Positions 15,994 through 27,601 of a stretch of 64,000 nucleotides of DNA are shown piece after piece. Positions within the stretch are counted from its first letter, which is position 1. Each line of letters starts with the position of its first letter. The notes beneath the pieces are model-generated. The model was not told the origin of the DNA and ran no database searches. It saw nothing but the letters and a program-made list of their open reading frames with translations. The stretch comes from Kushneria avicenniae. Lineage in GTDB: Bacteria > Pseudomonadota > Gammaproteobacteria > Pseudomonadales > Halomonadaceae. The stretch spans positions 62,001 to 126,000 of the forward strand of contig NZ_FOLY01000007.1 of NCBI RefSeq assembly GCF_900112585.1, given 5' to 3'. The position numbers were made by a program, and so were the translations under genes.

Positions 15994-18097
15994 AGTCACG
16001 ACCGACGGGTCATCGACAACCGATGACACGCCCGCCCCGGCTGACACCATGGTAGTCGTGGGCTCACGCACCCCCGCCTCCCCCGACCAGATTCCCGGCG
16101 CCGTCTGGATCGTGGATCGCGAGCAGATCGAAAGCCGGGCCCAGGCCGGAGAGGATCTCAAGACGATGCTGGGCAAGCTGATTCCGGGACTCGATTTCGC
16201 CCCTGAAGGGCGTACCGAATACGGCCAGAACCTGCGCGGGCGCAGCCCACAGATTCTGATCGACGGCGTCTCGATGACCAGCTCGCGCGGGCTTTCACGC
16301 CAGTTCGATTCAATCGACCCCTTCAATATCGAGCGTGTCGAGGTGCTCTCCGGCGCCAATAGCCTCTATGGCGGCAATGCCACCGGCGGCACCATCAATA
16401 TTGTCACCAAAACGCCCGAGGCGGGCGGGCCGCATTTTGAAACGCAGGTCGGCGCCACCTCCGGTTTTGACAATCACCGGGATTTTGATCGGCGCGTGGC
16501 GCAGTCGGTCTCGGGCGGCAGTGAACGCGTACGCGGTCGGCTGAGCGTGGCCTATGAGGAGAATGGCCGCTTTTACGATGGCGATAATCGGGAAATCTTT
16601 CCGGATCTGGCGCAAACCGATCTACAGGACAATCGCGCCGTGGATGTCATGGGTCGGGTAGACATCGATCTGGCCGAGGATCAGAGCCTGTCGCTGCTGG
16701 CCCAGCACTACGACTCGGGCTTTGAGGGCGACCGCGGTGTCCGGTTCCCGGACATTGGTGCCGCAAGCCTGGATAACGCCGATATCAGCGAGGGCTATCA
16801 TTCCGACCGTGATCCGCGCACGCGGCGCAAACTTTATAACGCCAACTATCACCACAGTGATCTACTTGGGCAGGATTTCTATTTTCAGGCGTATTACCGC
16901 GAAGAAGACAGCACCTTCTCACCCTTTCCCTACTATGTGGACGACCGCACCGCCATCGAGTTTCGCGCCTCCGAGCAACGTACCGACCTGGGCGGTGCCA
17001 AGGCGCTGTTTGTGGCGGCACTGCGCGATGACCTTGATCTGACCTATGGGGTGGATTACTACCACGAGCGCTTCAATTCCGATCAGGCTTTCTTTGATCG
17101 CGATACCTCCGACGCCACCGGAGGCCTGAGGCTGGCCACCGACCGCACCGGGCCGCGCTACCCCGGCTATTCGATCGACGGGCTGGCGGGCTACGCCCAG
17201 CTGGAATGGCAGGCCACCGAACATCTGAAAATACAGGGCGGGGTGCGTCAGGAACATGCCGATGTGGATGTGGACGCCTTTGATAATGGCACGCCCGGCG
17301 GCAACTCAGGCGGCAGCAACAGCTACAGCAATACGCTCTACAATCTGGGCGTGGTGCAGGAGTACGACAGCGGCCACCGCTTCTGGTCGAGCTACAGTCA
17401 GGGCTTTGAGCTGCCCAACGTGGGCGCGGTGTATAACAACGCGCAGTTCGATATCGGTGACAACACCGTTGAAGGCATCCAGACCGATCAGGTCGAGCTG
17501 GGCTGGGGCTATCGCAGCCGTACCTGGAACTCTCAGGTCGCGCTGTATTACGCCTGGTCCGACCGGGCGCTGGAAAACGACCGCCAGCTGGGCACCAGCA
17601 TCATTGATGAAAAGCGTCGCGACTACGGCATCGAGGCGGCGACCTCACGCTTTATCGGTGATCACTGGGAACTGGGCGGTAACGCCCACCTGACCCGCTC
17701 GGAACAGCTCGGTGATGACGGCGACTGGCACAGGCGCGATGCGCGCTACGCCTCGCTGTCCAGCGCCACGGCCTTTGTCGAGTGGGCTGACAATGACCGC
17801 TCGCTGCGCCTGCAGGGCAACCACGCCTTTGATCTTTCCGATGAGGCCAGTGATCTGGGGGAAAGCAGTGACAACGAGATTGATGGATTCACCACCTTCG
17901 ATCTGATCGGACGCCTGCGTACCGATGATCACGGCACTTTCACGGCCGGCATCGATAACCTGCTGGATAAACGTTATGCCACGGTCTGGGGCCAGCGCGC
18001 GGCGATCTTTTATTCACCCACCTATGGTCCGGAAGAGCTGTATGCGTTTCAGGGTCGCGGGCGCACCTTCTCGCTGGGCTGGAACATGAACTGGTAG
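15860..18097 (+). CDS. iutA: TonB-dependent siderophore receptor, IutA (ferric aerobactin) type
   Basis: A 745-residue outer-membrane receptor. A signal peptide (about 1-29, ending GLADT) and a Ser/Thr-rich linker precede the TonB box DTMVVVGS, the plug domain (about 70-185, with NLRGRSPQILIDGV and NPFNIERVEVLSGANSLYGG-like segments) and a 22-strand barrel ending in Trp. Similarity to E. coli IutA is extensive, including GRLSVAYEE and the near-terminal LLDKRYATVWGQRA and GRGRTFSLGW. It would import a ferric hydroxamate/citrate siderophore using TonB energy. No siderophore synthesis or ABC import genes lie in the window, so it may be a xenosiderophore receptor. An upstream Fur-like site is noted. 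Confidence 0.92.
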   Translation: MTYQKYVTTPLTTVVFSGVMLMMPSSGLADTPPSSSSAAITTTTPVTTDGSSTTDDTPAPADTMVVVGSRTPASPDQIPGAVWIVDREQIESRAQAGEDLKTMLGKLIPGLDFAPEGRTEYGQNLRGRSPQILIDGVSMTSSRGLSRQFDSIDPFNIERVEVLSGANSLYGGNATGGTINIVTKTPEAGGPHFETQVGATSGFDNHRDFDRRVAQSVSGGSERVRGRLSVAYEENGRFYDGDNREIFPDLAQTDLQDNRAVDVMGRVDIDLAEDQSLSLLAQHYDSGFEGDRGVRFPDIGAASLDNADISEGYHSDRDPRTRRKLYNANYHHSDLLGQDFYFQAYYREEDSTFSPFPYYVDDRTAIEFRASEQRTDLGGAKALFVAALRDDLDLTYGVDYYHERFNSDQAFFDRDTSDATGGLRLATDRTGPRYPGYSIDGLAGYAQLEWQATEHLKIQGGVRQEHADVDVDAFDNGTPGGNSGGSNSYSNTLYNLGVVQEYDSGHRFWSSYSQGFELPNVGAVYNNAQFDIGDNTVEGIQTDQVELGWGYRSRTWNSQVALYYAWSDRALENDRQLGTSIIDEKRRDYGIEAATSRFIGDHWELGGNAHLTRSEQLGDDGDWHRRDARYASLSSATAFVEWADNDRSLRLQGNHAFDLSDEASDLGESSDNEIDGFTTFDLIGRLRTDDHGTFTAGIDNLLDKRYATVWGQRAAIFYSPTYGPEELYAFQGRGRTFSLGWNMNW

Positions 18098-18120
18098 CGC
18101 ACCGCTCGTACGGTGGTGGC

Positions 18121-18744
18121 TCACGCCGAGCCGCCACCGCTCAACAGGCCGATGCCCTTGTAGATGAGATACCCCACCACGGCGACTACCAGCAGCACCA
18201 TCATGGTTCTTTCATTGCGCTTCCATAGCCTGAGTGCCCGGTCACCAAAGAAGTGGACCAGCAGCGCCAGCCCAAAATAGCGAGCGCCCCGTGCCAGCAT
18301 CGCGGCGACCATGAACAGGAAAAAGGAGTAACCGGTGCTCCCGGCCACCAGCATGGCGATCTGAAAAGGAATCGGGATCACGCCAATGGACAGCACGGCC
18401 AGAAAACCGTTATCGCTGAAACGCTGATCGAAGGTCTCGAACGCCTGCTGCCCCCCGAACAGGGCAATCAGCTGATCGCCGAACTGGCCCATTGCCCAGA
18501 CACCCAGTCCGTAGCCGATCGCCGCGGCCAGCAGATTGCCCCCCAGTGCCACAGCGGCCAGCCACCAGCGTTTTTTCGGCCGCAGCACCATCCAGGGGAT
18601 CAGAATCGTTTCAATGGGAATCGGCACGATGAGGGTTTCCAGCATTGAAGCCAGAAACAGCAGCCAGATAGCACTGGGGTGGTCCATCAGCCTGGAAAGT
18701 CGATTGCCAAGCCGCTGTTTTCGATGCCGCAGGCTGCCAGCCAT
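18121..18744 (-). CDS. VTT-domain membrane protein (YqaA/DedA-like)
   Basis: A 207-residue inner-membrane protein of the SNARE-associated/VTT group. Key features are the re-entrant segment FLASMLETLIVPIPIETILIPWMV (about 30-53), the Gly-rich helix GGNLLAAAIGYGLGVW and the second conserved loop IGVIPIPFQIAMLVAGSTGYSFFLFM (about 120-145), followed by a C-terminal helix (residues 182-200). YqaA and DedA relatives affect membrane lipid distribution and proton motive force. It is convergent with the receptor gene, whose stop lies 23 bp away. Confidence 0.82.
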   Translation of the reverse strand: MAGSLRHRKQRLGNRLSRLMDHPSAIWLLFLASMLETLIVPIPIETILIPWMVLRPKKRWWLAAVALGGNLLAAAIGYGLGVWAMGQFGDQLIALFGGQQAFETFDQRFSDNGFLAVLSIGVIPIPFQIAMLVAGSTGYSFFLFMVAAMLARGARYFGLALLVHFFGDRALRLWKRNERTMMVLLVVAVVGYLIYKGIGLLSGGGSA

Positions 18745-18883
18745 GGAGATCCCTGTCCTTCATTGCGAGGGCCCGGATATCGGGCTGCCCTGATCATCCG
18801 TGACCAGCGATGAAAACGAAAGTCTGACACGAATGTTCGACGCCCACCCGCTGACATTCAGACACGAACCAGAGTCGGAACAC

Positions 18884-18913
18884 AAAAGCGCCCCTGCCGC
18901 GGGGCAGGGGCGC
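18884..18913 (-). terminator. Intrinsic terminator of the exported-protein gene
   Basis: A perfect 11-bp stem (GCGCCCCTGCC with its complement) and a 4-nt loop, followed on the minus strand by TTTTGTG. It ends the gene at 18963-19367. Confidence 0.85.
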
Positions 18914-18962
18914 CATGATCGCCGGCACCAGACCCGTTCAAACGGGATTGATCAACGGCTGA

Positions 18963-19367
18963 TTACTGCGAGGTGGTGCTGTCACCGGTGTCGGACATGC
19001 CCATGCTGCTGTTGCCAGTGTCGGATGTCCCCATGCGGCTGTTGCCGGAGGTGTTGGAACCAGTGCGGCTGTCGATCCCCTGTTTGGCCTTTTCACCGGC
19101 CTTTTGCTGCATGCCGCTCGAGTTGGACGTATGTTTGTCAATTTCGTGGCCGGCCTTCTCGCCTGCTTTCTGCTTCATGTTATCGGTCATGCTGCCGGAC
19201 TGGCTGTCCTGGCCCCGGGTCGTGTCAGTACCGGTCATTCCGCCGCTCTGCTGGGAAGCCGTGCTGGTACCGTTGGTAGACTGTCCCGTGGCGCCTGACT
19301 GCTCACCGGCCAGCGCCGGGGTTGTCGCCAGTGCCAGCACAAAGGGGGCTATCCATGTCGCTTTCAT
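18963..19367 (-). CDS. Exported low-complexity protein with repeated QKAGEKA motifs
   Basis: A 134-residue protein with a signal peptide (cleavage near ALAGEQ, residue 21). The mature chain is dominated by Ser, Thr, Gly and Gln and carries two related motifs, MKQKAGEKAGHEID and MQQKAGEKAKQGID, then Met/Gly/Asn/Ser repeats of the type MGTSDTGNSS / MGMSDTGDST. It is probably disordered. The AGEKA pattern is reminiscent of stress-induced hydrophilic proteins, but this is a loose resemblance. A GGAGG-like site precedes the ATG and a terminator follows. Confidence 0.7.
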   Translation of the reverse strand: MKATWIAPFVLALATTPALAGEQSGATGQSTNGTSTASQQSGGMTGTDTTRGQDSQSGSMTDNMKQKAGEKAGHEIDKHTSNSSGMQQKAGEKAKQGIDSRTGSNTSGNSRMGTSDTGNSSMGMSDTGDSTTSQ

Positions 19368-19667
19368 ACTGCCTCCTGCAACGAATGAGTACGCCTTCAG
19401 CGTAGAAAGGCTGGGCGATTAACCAAACCCCGATCATGAATTCTTTGGTCTGAGACCGTTGGAGCAACATGGATTATCTCTTGAGCATCCGCCGCCTTCC
19501 GGCCTGCTCATGCACCCGGCAGGGACCGCTGTTATACTCGCCGTGACCGGATCGCTGGCCCATGCGTGCTCATCTGCCATCGTCGCATGGCACCCGGGCG
19601 CTTCGCGGGCAAGACTCATCGTCGGGCGAGTGGATGCGAAGACAGCCTCCGGCCTGTTCTCGTATGA

Positions 19668-21983
<2,316 letters not shown>

Positions 21984-22021
21984 GGCGTTAATGCGTGACT
22001 GTCAGCAATGACAGGCCCTAT

Positions 22022-22052
22022 AAAAACCGGCGCCCCAGGGCGCCGGTTTTTT
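22022..22052 (+). terminator. Bidirectional terminator between icd and the lipoprotein gene
   Basis: A hairpin with arms CCGGCGCCC and GGGCGCCGG flanked by five A and at least six T, so it can stop transcription of icd and of the convergent lipoprotein gene. Confidence 0.92.
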
Positions 22053-22120
22053 CATGTAGTCTCCGGAGACATCAACCTCGGTTCCCTTTTTGAAGGAAAC
22101 CTCCTGAACCACCGATCCGG

Positions 22121-22165
22121 CTCGTCGATACCATGCTCATCGATACCGTGTTCGTCGATACCACG
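22121..22165 (+). repeat. Three tandem 15-bp units
   Basis: Positions 22121-22135, 22136-22150 and 22151-22165 are three consecutive 15-bp units sharing the core TCGATACC, with two to four differences between units. They lie in the gap between the icd terminator and the convergent lipoprotein gene, immediately before its stop codon. Confidence 0.85.
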
Positions 22166-22173
22166 GTGCAGCA

Positions 22174-22716
22174 CTAACGGCTCAGATCCACGTTGACCGA
22201 GCCGCCTTCCTTTACCCTGACCTGCTTGAGAATGAACGGACTGCGTCCCTGACCGTTGGGCAGTGCCACGGTGCCAGCGACATAAAAGGTGCCCGCCGGA
22301 ATACCGGTGGCGGTGAAATAGCCGTTGCCGTCGGTGGTGGTCATGTGGGTATAGGCCTGGGCACGCGGGTCGGCCGGCTCGACACGCTGACCGGCAAGCG
22401 CCTTGTCGGCGGCTTCCGCCGAGTACTCGGTGGCCGGCGCAATCGAGACCTTCTCATGATCGCCATAAACGGTCTGTCCCGAGGTCAATTTGTACGCCAG
22501 ACGCCCCTTGACGGTCGCCGTACCGGTTTTCGACAGGGCCGCGTAGGTCTCGACCGGGAAGGGCACCTCGCGCTTGACGGTATTGTCAGCCGGGGCGCTT
22601 GCGATCGTGCCCTCGCTGGACATGCCGGGGAAGTTGTCTGCCACTTTCTGGATGCTTTCACAGCCGACCAGCCCCATCATCAATACGACACCCGCCCATC
22701 CCTGCCACTGACGCAT
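22174..22716 (-). CDS. Lipoprotein, hypothetical, with carboxypeptidase-regulatory-like C-terminus
   Basis: A 180-residue lipoprotein. The signal ends at LVGC (Cys 19), so it is lipid-anchored. The C-terminal 75 residues (AYTHMTTTDGNGYFTATGIPAGTFYVAGTVALPNG) look like a small beta-sandwich of the kind found in carboxypeptidase regulatory-like domains. The ATG at 22716 has an AGGAG site; an upstream GTG frame extension has none. Function unknown; probably envelope structural. Confidence 0.72.
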   Translation of the reverse strand: MRQWQGWAGVVLMMGLVGCESIQKVADNFPGMSSEGTIASAPADNTVKREVPFPVETYAALSKTGTATVKGRLAYKLTSGQTVYGDHEKVSIAPATEYSAEAADKALAGQRVEPADPRAQAYTHMTTTDGNGYFTATGIPAGTFYVAGTVALPNGQGRSPFILKQVRVKEGGSVNVDLSR

Positions 22717-22804
22717 CCCGATACTCTCCTGCACTTAACTGATATTAGATTGACCAAGCTTATCGTACCGCCAGACGCCGTCCATGCCTTTTGTTCTACC
22801 GGCC

Positions 22805-23494
22805 CTATTCGGACATTTTTTGCTGGCGCTCCTGCACCTCTGCCAGCTGCACCAGGGCGTGATCCAGCTTGTCGTGGAGCTGGCGAATTTCCAGCTCGGC
22901 CATAAGGTTGACGCGATAATCACTTTCCGCCCTGGCCCGGTCCTTTTCCTCCTGACGCCGCTGGCTCATCATGATGATGGGCGCCTGAAGAGCCGCCAGC
23001 GATGACAGCACCAGATTGAGCAAAATAAAGGGGTAGGGATCGAAAGCTCGCGTCAGAAGACCGACCGTGTTGAACACCATCCAGCCGATCAGAAGCACGG
23101 AAAAACTCAGAATAAATCCCCAGCTGCCGCCAAGGCTGGCCAGTCGGTCCGCCGCGCGATCACCAAATCCGGTACGCTCGGGCATGACCTCTTCCGGTGG
23201 GCGCGCTACGGGCTCATCGTGCTCAATGGCGGCCATGAGCGTCTGGTCCAGCGGCTCCCCCTTGTGATGGCGATGCAACCAGGCACGCAAGTGATGGCGC
23301 CGAACACGGGAAAGATCCGAATGACAGATGTAACAGCCGGGCTGCCAGCCGGCCGCCAACGCCTCGATATCGGCGTGCAGAGCCGGGCGAACGGCACGCT
23401 GTGGAATCAGCTCGACATCTGGAGGACACCGGCCACAGAGGTGGCATATGGGCGCAGGGCTGTTGCTTTCTGATAAAGGCCGAGATGAGATCAT
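22805..23494 (-). CDS. DUF1003 membrane protein
   Basis: A 229-residue protein. The N-terminal part has two CxxC-like cysteine pairs (CHLCGRC and CYICH), perhaps a metal site; the DUF1003 core follows (about 95-190) with GSWGFILSFSVLLIGWMVFN and PFILLNLVLSSLAALQAPIIMMSQ as two membrane helices; the C-terminal 40 residues form a coiled coil (LHDKLDHALVQLAEVQERQQKM). This layout is typical of the family, whose function is unknown. The start could be the ATG at 23494 or a codon 12 residues upstream. Confidence 0.8.
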   Translation of the reverse strand: MISSRPLSESNSPAPICHLCGRCPPDVELIPQRAVRPALHADIEALAAGWQPGCYICHSDLSRVRRHHLRAWLHRHHKGEPLDQTLMAAIEHDEPVARPPEEVMPERTGFGDRAADRLASLGGSWGFILSFSVLLIGWMVFNTVGLLTRAFDPYPFILLNLVLSSLAALQAPIIMMSQRRQEEKDRARAESDYRVNLMAELEIRQLHDKLDHALVQLAEVQERQQKMSE

Positions 23495-23573
23495 GGCGGG
23501 CCCTTGATGACCTTTTTGTGATGCCAACACTATCGCCTGGCCTCCCTCTATCTACCAGTAGGCAGGGCGCTCT

Positions 23574-25013
23574 TCAGCGATTTTTCAATCGAATCCCATG
23601 CCTTTTCAGCTTGCGCACGGCACTGGGTTGACTGATACCCAGACGCCGCGCCAGCGCATAGGTGGAATCCGACACCCGGGCGGCACGCACGACCATATCG
23701 TACTCGGTACGCAACAGCGCCGTGGCCAGATCGGGCATCTCCTGCGCGTCATCATGCGCGTCATGCGACTGCAGGGGCGCGCCCGTTTCTGCACGAATCA
23801 TGCCCAGCCGATGCCCTTCACTACCATCCGGCGCCACATCGCTGGTCAACCAGGCGCGCTCCAGCACGTTTTCCAGTTCACGAACGTTCCCCGGCCAGTC
23901 ATGATTCATGAGCTCTCCCCACAGGCGCTCATCCACGACCTTGCGCAATCCGTAACGCGTATTGAGACGCTGCATCTGACGCTCGACCAGCGCGGGGATA
24001 TCCTCTCGCCGTTCGCGCAGCGGAGGAATGTGCACCGGGATGACATTGAGCCGATAGTAGAGATCGAGTCGAAAGGCGCCAGCGTCCACGCGTTGCGCCA
24101 GATCCTGGTTGGTGGCCACGATCAGGCGAAAGTCCAGCTTTCTGGGGACCGTATCGCCCAGTCGCATGACCATGCCGTCCTGCAGCACCCTGAGCAGCTT
24201 GGCCTGTACGGCCAGCGGCAACTCGGCCACCTCATCCAGAAACAGCGTTCCGCCCTCGGCCTGCTCCAGAAGCCCCGGTTTGCCGTGACGAGACGCGCCA
24301 CTGAAGGCACCGGCGACATGGCCGAAGACTTCCGATTCAAAGAGGGTTTCGGGAATGGCGCTGCAGTTGATATCGATGAAGGGGCCGCTGGCACGTGCGC
24401 TCCAGCGATGAACCTGCCGTGCCAGGGCGGTCTTGCCGACGCCCGATTCTCCCAGCAGCATGACCGTGGCACTGGTGTCGGCCACGCGTTCCAGCAGGGC
24501 GGCCACATCACGCATGACCCGGCTGTGAATGTCGATCTCTTCCTGTGCCAGCGCTTCCCTCAGCGCCTCGATCTCGTGATGGCGGAGCTGTTCATTGAGA
24601 CGCTGTGACAGCAGTGCGTACTCCTCCTGCAGGGTTCTCAGATCGGTCAGGTCCCGGGATCGGCTGACCACCCGCACCAGCTGTCCCTCCATATAAACCG
24701 GCTGCGCCTCGGCCAGCACCCGCCGTCCGGTGGGTGTGGTCTGCATCAACTGTGCAGGCGCGCCGCTGTCCAGCACCCTGGTCGTCACCGAAGGCGATAG
24801 CACGCCCTGAGCCTCCAGGGTCTGAACGCTGGTACTGCACAGCGCCGCCATCGACAGTCCATAAACCGCGCAGGCACCCGGACTGGCCTGCAGGATATTG
24901 CCCTGGTGATCGGTGATCACCAGATGGTCATGGGAAGACGCCAGCAGCACCGTCAGTACCGCCTGATCGATGTCGCCTGCGGAAGGCGTGTGACAGAGAG
25001 AAGGAGTGGACAT
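23574..25013 (-). CDS. Sigma-54 enhancer-binding regulator (PAS-AAA-TyrR-type HTH)
   Basis: A 479-residue transcription activator. A PAS-like sensor (about 20-125) is followed by a linker coil, the AAA+ domain with Walker A GESGVGKT (188-195), the sigma-54 contact loop GAFSGA (235-240, for GAFTGA) and the Walker B region [13 protein letters not shown], then a TyrR-type HTH ([23 protein letters not shown]). The start at 25013 has a GGAGA site. It faces a ureohydrolase gene that has a good sigma-54 promoter and shares an upstream region full of TGAATCA sites, so it almost certainly activates that gene in response to a guanidino compound or its product. Confidence 0.9.
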   Translation of the reverse strand: MSTPSLCHTPSAGDIDQAVLTVLLASSHDHLVITDHQGNILQASPGACAVYGLSMAALCSTSVQTLEAQGVLSPSVTTRVLDSGAPAQLMQTTPTGRRVLAEAQPVYMEGQLVRVVSRSRDLTDLRTLQEEYALLSQRLNEQLRHHEIEALREALAQEEIDIHSRVMRDVAALLERVADTSATVMLLGESGVGKTALARQVHRWSARASGPFIDINCSAIPETLFESEVFGHVAGAFSGASRHGKPGLLEQAEGGTLFLDEVAELPLAVQAKLLRVLQDGMVMRLGDTVPRKLDFRLIVATNQDLAQRVDAGAFRLDLYYRLNVIPVHIPPLRERREDIPALVERQMQRLNTRYGLRKVVDERLWGELMNHDWPGNVRELENVLERAWLTSDVAPDGSEGHRLGMIRAETGAPLQSHDAHDDAQEMPDLATALLRTEYDMVVRAARVSDSTYALARRLGISQPSAVRKLKRHGIRLKNR

Positions 25014-25026
25014 AACACGTCTCCAT

Positions 25027-25095
25027 TGATTCATCGCTGAATCACCATACAACACTGAATCACGCGCTGCGTCACAGCGATTCATCATTGAATCA
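25027..25095. promoter_or_regulatory. Cluster of TGATTCA-type operator sites (enhancer candidate)
   Basis: Two inverted repeats of the same geometry are present: TGATTCA-N4-TGAATCA at 25027-25044 and GATTCA-N4-TGAATC at 25079-25094. Their centres are 51 bp apart, about five helical turns, with a single TGAATCA half-site at 25056-25062 between them. They lie 40-110 bp upstream of the sigma-54 promoter at 25135, a normal distance for enhancer sites, and immediately upstream of the regulator's own start. They are the likely binding sites of the adjacent regulator. Confidence 0.7.
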
Positions 25096-25134
25096 ATCAG
25101 TCTCATAACACGCTGTTTTCAGGGAAAATAAAGA

Positions 25135-25150
25135 TGGCATGGTTTGTGCT
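25135..25150 (+). promoter_or_regulatory. Sigma-54 (-24/-12) promoter of the ureohydrolase gene
   Basis: TGGCATGGTTTGTGCT has the invariant GG and GC separated by exactly 10 nt and differs from the -24/-12 consensus at only two fixed positions. It places the transcription start near 25161, about 28 nt before the ATG at 25190. The neighbouring activator is of the sigma-54-dependent class. Confidence 0.82.
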
Positions 25151-25189
25151 CCTCTCACGGAGATCCAAAGTCATGAACAGGAAAACATC

Positions 25190-26143
25190 ATGTCAGAGAC
25201 CCCCTTCAATCAGCCGCTTGGCGGTAACGATATGCCTCGCTTTGGCGGGCCGGCCACCATGATGCGCCTGCCCGCTCAGGAAAGCGCGCAGGGCCTGGAC
25301 GCTGCCTTTGTCGGCATCCCCATGGACATCGGCACCTCCAATCGCCCCGGCACTCGTTTCGGTCCGCGCCAGATTCGTGATGAATCCCGCATGCTGCGCC
25401 CCTTCAACGTGGCCACCCGCGCTGCGCCCTTTGAAAGCCTGCAGGTCGCCGATATCGGTGACGTGCCGATCAACACGTTCGATCTCAAAAAAAGCGTGGC
25501 CATCATCGAGCGCTGGTATGACGCGCTGCTGACCCATGACGTCAAGCCCCTGACGCTGGGGGGAGATCATACGATCGCCCTGCCCATTTTGCGTGCCATG
25601 GCCAAAAAGCATGGCCCGGTGGGTCTGGTTCATATCGATGCCCATGCCGACATCAATGAGCAGATGTTCGGGGAAGAGATCGCCCATGGCACGCCCTTTC
25701 GTCGCGCCGTCGAGGAAGGCCTGCTGGACTGTGAGCGCGTGGCGCAGATCGGTCTGCGCGGCACCGGCTATAGCGCCGATGAATTCGACTGGGGACGCGA
25801 TCAGGGTTTTCGCGTCGTGCCGGCCGAGGAGTGCTGGCACAAATCGCTGACCCCACTGATGCATGAGATCCGCGACAAGGTAGGCGGCGGCCCGGTCTAT
25901 GTCACCTTTGACATCGACAGTCTGGACCCGGCCTACGCCCCCGGCACCGGCACGGTCGAAATCGGCGGCCTGACCATTCCTCAGGCACTGGAGATCATCC
26001 GTGGTCTCAAGGGTCTGGATATCGTCGGCTGTGACCTGGTCGAGGTGTCCCCCCCCTATGACCCGCACGGCCAGACCGCCGTGGTGGCCGCCAACCTGAT
26101 GTTCGAGATGCTCTGTGTACTGCCCGGTGTGGCCTACCGCTGA
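25190..26143 (+). CDS. Agmatinase-family ureohydrolase, guanidinobutyrase/guanidinopropionase type
   Basis: A 317-residue binuclear manganese ureohydrolase. Metal ligands are visible at H127 (GGDHT), D150/H152/D154 (DAHAD) and D241/D243 (FDIDSLDP). It splits a guanidino acid or agmatine into urea and an amine. The sequence follows Pseudomonas GbuA/GpuA closely (PLGGNDMPRFGG start, SNRPGTRFGPRQIR, IAHGTPFRRAVEEGLLDC, EVSPPYD), so 4-guanidinobutyrate or 3-guanidinopropionate is more likely than agmatine. The start at 25190 follows AGGAAA. A sigma-54 promoter lies upstream and a sodium symporter gene follows after 66 bp. Confidence 0.9.
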   Translation: MSETPFNQPLGGNDMPRFGGPATMMRLPAQESAQGLDAAFVGIPMDIGTSNRPGTRFGPRQIRDESRMLRPFNVATRAAPFESLQVADIGDVPINTFDLKKSVAIIERWYDALLTHDVKPLTLGGDHTIALPILRAMAKKHGPVGLVHIDAHADINEQMFGEEIAHGTPFRRAVEEGLLDCERVAQIGLRGTGYSADEFDWGRDQGFRVVPAEECWHKSLTPLMHEIRDKVGGGPVYVTFDIDSLDPAYAPGTGTVEIGGLTIPQALEIIRGLKGLDIVGCDLVEVSPPYDPHGQTAVVAANLMFEMLCVLPGVAYR

Positions 26144-26209
26144 CGCCAGCGCTGATCACCGATCCGCCAACAACAAGCAGACCGCCCGCGGGGCGGCAGG
26201 ACAATACTC

Positions 26210-27601
26210 ATGTGGCTCGATCTGATCGTGATTGCCGTTTATGCCCTGGTCATGCTCGCCATGGGCGCCTGGGGCATGCGCCGGGCGCGCAGCAGCGATG
26301 ACTATCTGGTGGCCGGGCGCCGCCTGGGCCCGGGGCTTTATCTGGGCACCCTGTCAGCCGTGGTGCTGGGCGGTGCCTCAACCGTGGGAACTGTACAGCT
26401 GGGCTATACCTACGGACTTTCAGGTCTGTGGCTGTGTGCGGCACTGGGTACCGGGCTGATTGTGCTGAGCCTGGTGCTGGCCGCACCACTGTCACGGCTG
26501 AAACTTCATACCATCACCCAGCTGCTCGAGCGGCGCTACACGCCGGCGGCCAGAACGGTCAGCTCGGCCGTCATGCTGGCCTATGACCTGATGCTGGCGG
26601 TGACCTCCCTGATCGCCATCGGCACCCTGATGACCGTATTGTTTGACCTGCCCGTCTGGGCCAGCGTCCTGATCGGCGGCGCCGTGGTCGTGATCTATTC
26701 TACCATCGGCGGCATGTGGTCACTGACGCTGACCGACATCGTGCAGTTCGTGATCATGACGCTGGGGATGATCGGGTTGATGCTGCCCGTGACCGTCCAT
26801 TATGCCGGCGGCTGGGAAGCCCTGATCAGCCGCGCCGATCCGGGGCATTTTTCTCTCACGGCCATCGGCTGGGACACCATCGTCACCTACTTCGTGATCT
26901 ATTTTCTGGGCATTCTGATCGGACAGGACGTCTGGCAGCGGGTCTTTACCGCCCGCTCGACAAAGGTGGCGCGCCTGGCCGGGGCCAGCGCCGGACTCTA
27001 CTGCATTCTTTATGGCGTCATCGGCGCGCTGGTCGGCGTCGCGGGCAGCGTGCTGCTGCCCGACCTGGATAATGCCAATAATGCCTTTGCTGCCGTGGCC
27101 CAGCTGGCGCTGCCGGATGGCCTTCGAGGCCTGATCGTGGCCGCCGCCATGGCGGCCATGATGTCGACGGCCAGCGCCGGCATGCTGGCCGCCTCGACGC
27201 TGATGACGCGCGATCTTTTGCCGGCCCTGCGACGCCGGCCTGCCGGCGAGGGCATTGGCGGCTATCGGCTCTGCACGCTGGTCATGGGTGCCATCGTGAT
27301 CGTGATGTCACTGATGGTCGATGACGTCGTGGGCGCGCTGACGGTCGCCTACAACCTGCTGGTCGGTGGCATGCTGATTCCCATTCTCGGCGCACTGTTC
27401 TGGAAACGCGCCTCCAATACCGGCGCCATTGCGGCCATGATCGCCGGGACGCTGGGCGTTGTCGTGTTCATGATGCGTGATGGCCTGCTGGCCAATACCC
27501 CCATCTACGCCGGCCTGTGCGCCAGTCTGGTGCTGTTTGTTGTCGGTAGTCTCGTGAAGCCGGACCAAAGGCAGCCTGTGGCCACGGAGGCTGGCACATG
27601 A
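26210..27601 (+). CDS. Sodium:solute symporter (SSS family)
   Basis: A 463-residue transporter with about 13 membrane helices. Family features are MRRARSSDDYLVAGRRLG near the start, the helix LGGASTVGTVQLGYTYGLSGLW, IGQDVWQRVFTARS and AAAMAAMMSTASAGMLAASTLMTRDL. It would use the sodium gradient to import a solute. Position directly behind the guanidino-acid ureohydrolase, in the same direction, makes the guanidino compound or a related amine the likely cargo, as for the gpuP-gpuA pair of Pseudomonas. Confidence 0.88.
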   Translation: MWLDLIVIAVYALVMLAMGAWGMRRARSSDDYLVAGRRLGPGLYLGTLSAVVLGGASTVGTVQLGYTYGLSGLWLCAALGTGLIVLSLVLAAPLSRLKLHTITQLLERRYTPAARTVSSAVMLAYDLMLAVTSLIAIGTLMTVLFDLPVWASVLIGGAVVVIYSTIGGMWSLTLTDIVQFVIMTLGMIGLMLPVTVHYAGGWEALISRADPGHFSLTAIGWDTIVTYFVIYFLGILIGQDVWQRVFTARSTKVARLAGASAGLYCILYGVIGALVGVAGSVLLPDLDNANNAFAAVAQLALPDGLRGLIVAAAMAAMMSTASAGMLAASTLMTRDLLPALRRRPAGEGIGGYRLCTLVMGAIVIVMSLMVDDVVGALTVAYNLLVGGMLIPILGALFWKRASNTGAIAAMIAGTLGVVVFMMRDGLLANTPIYAGLCASLVLFVVGSLVKPDQRQPVATEAGT

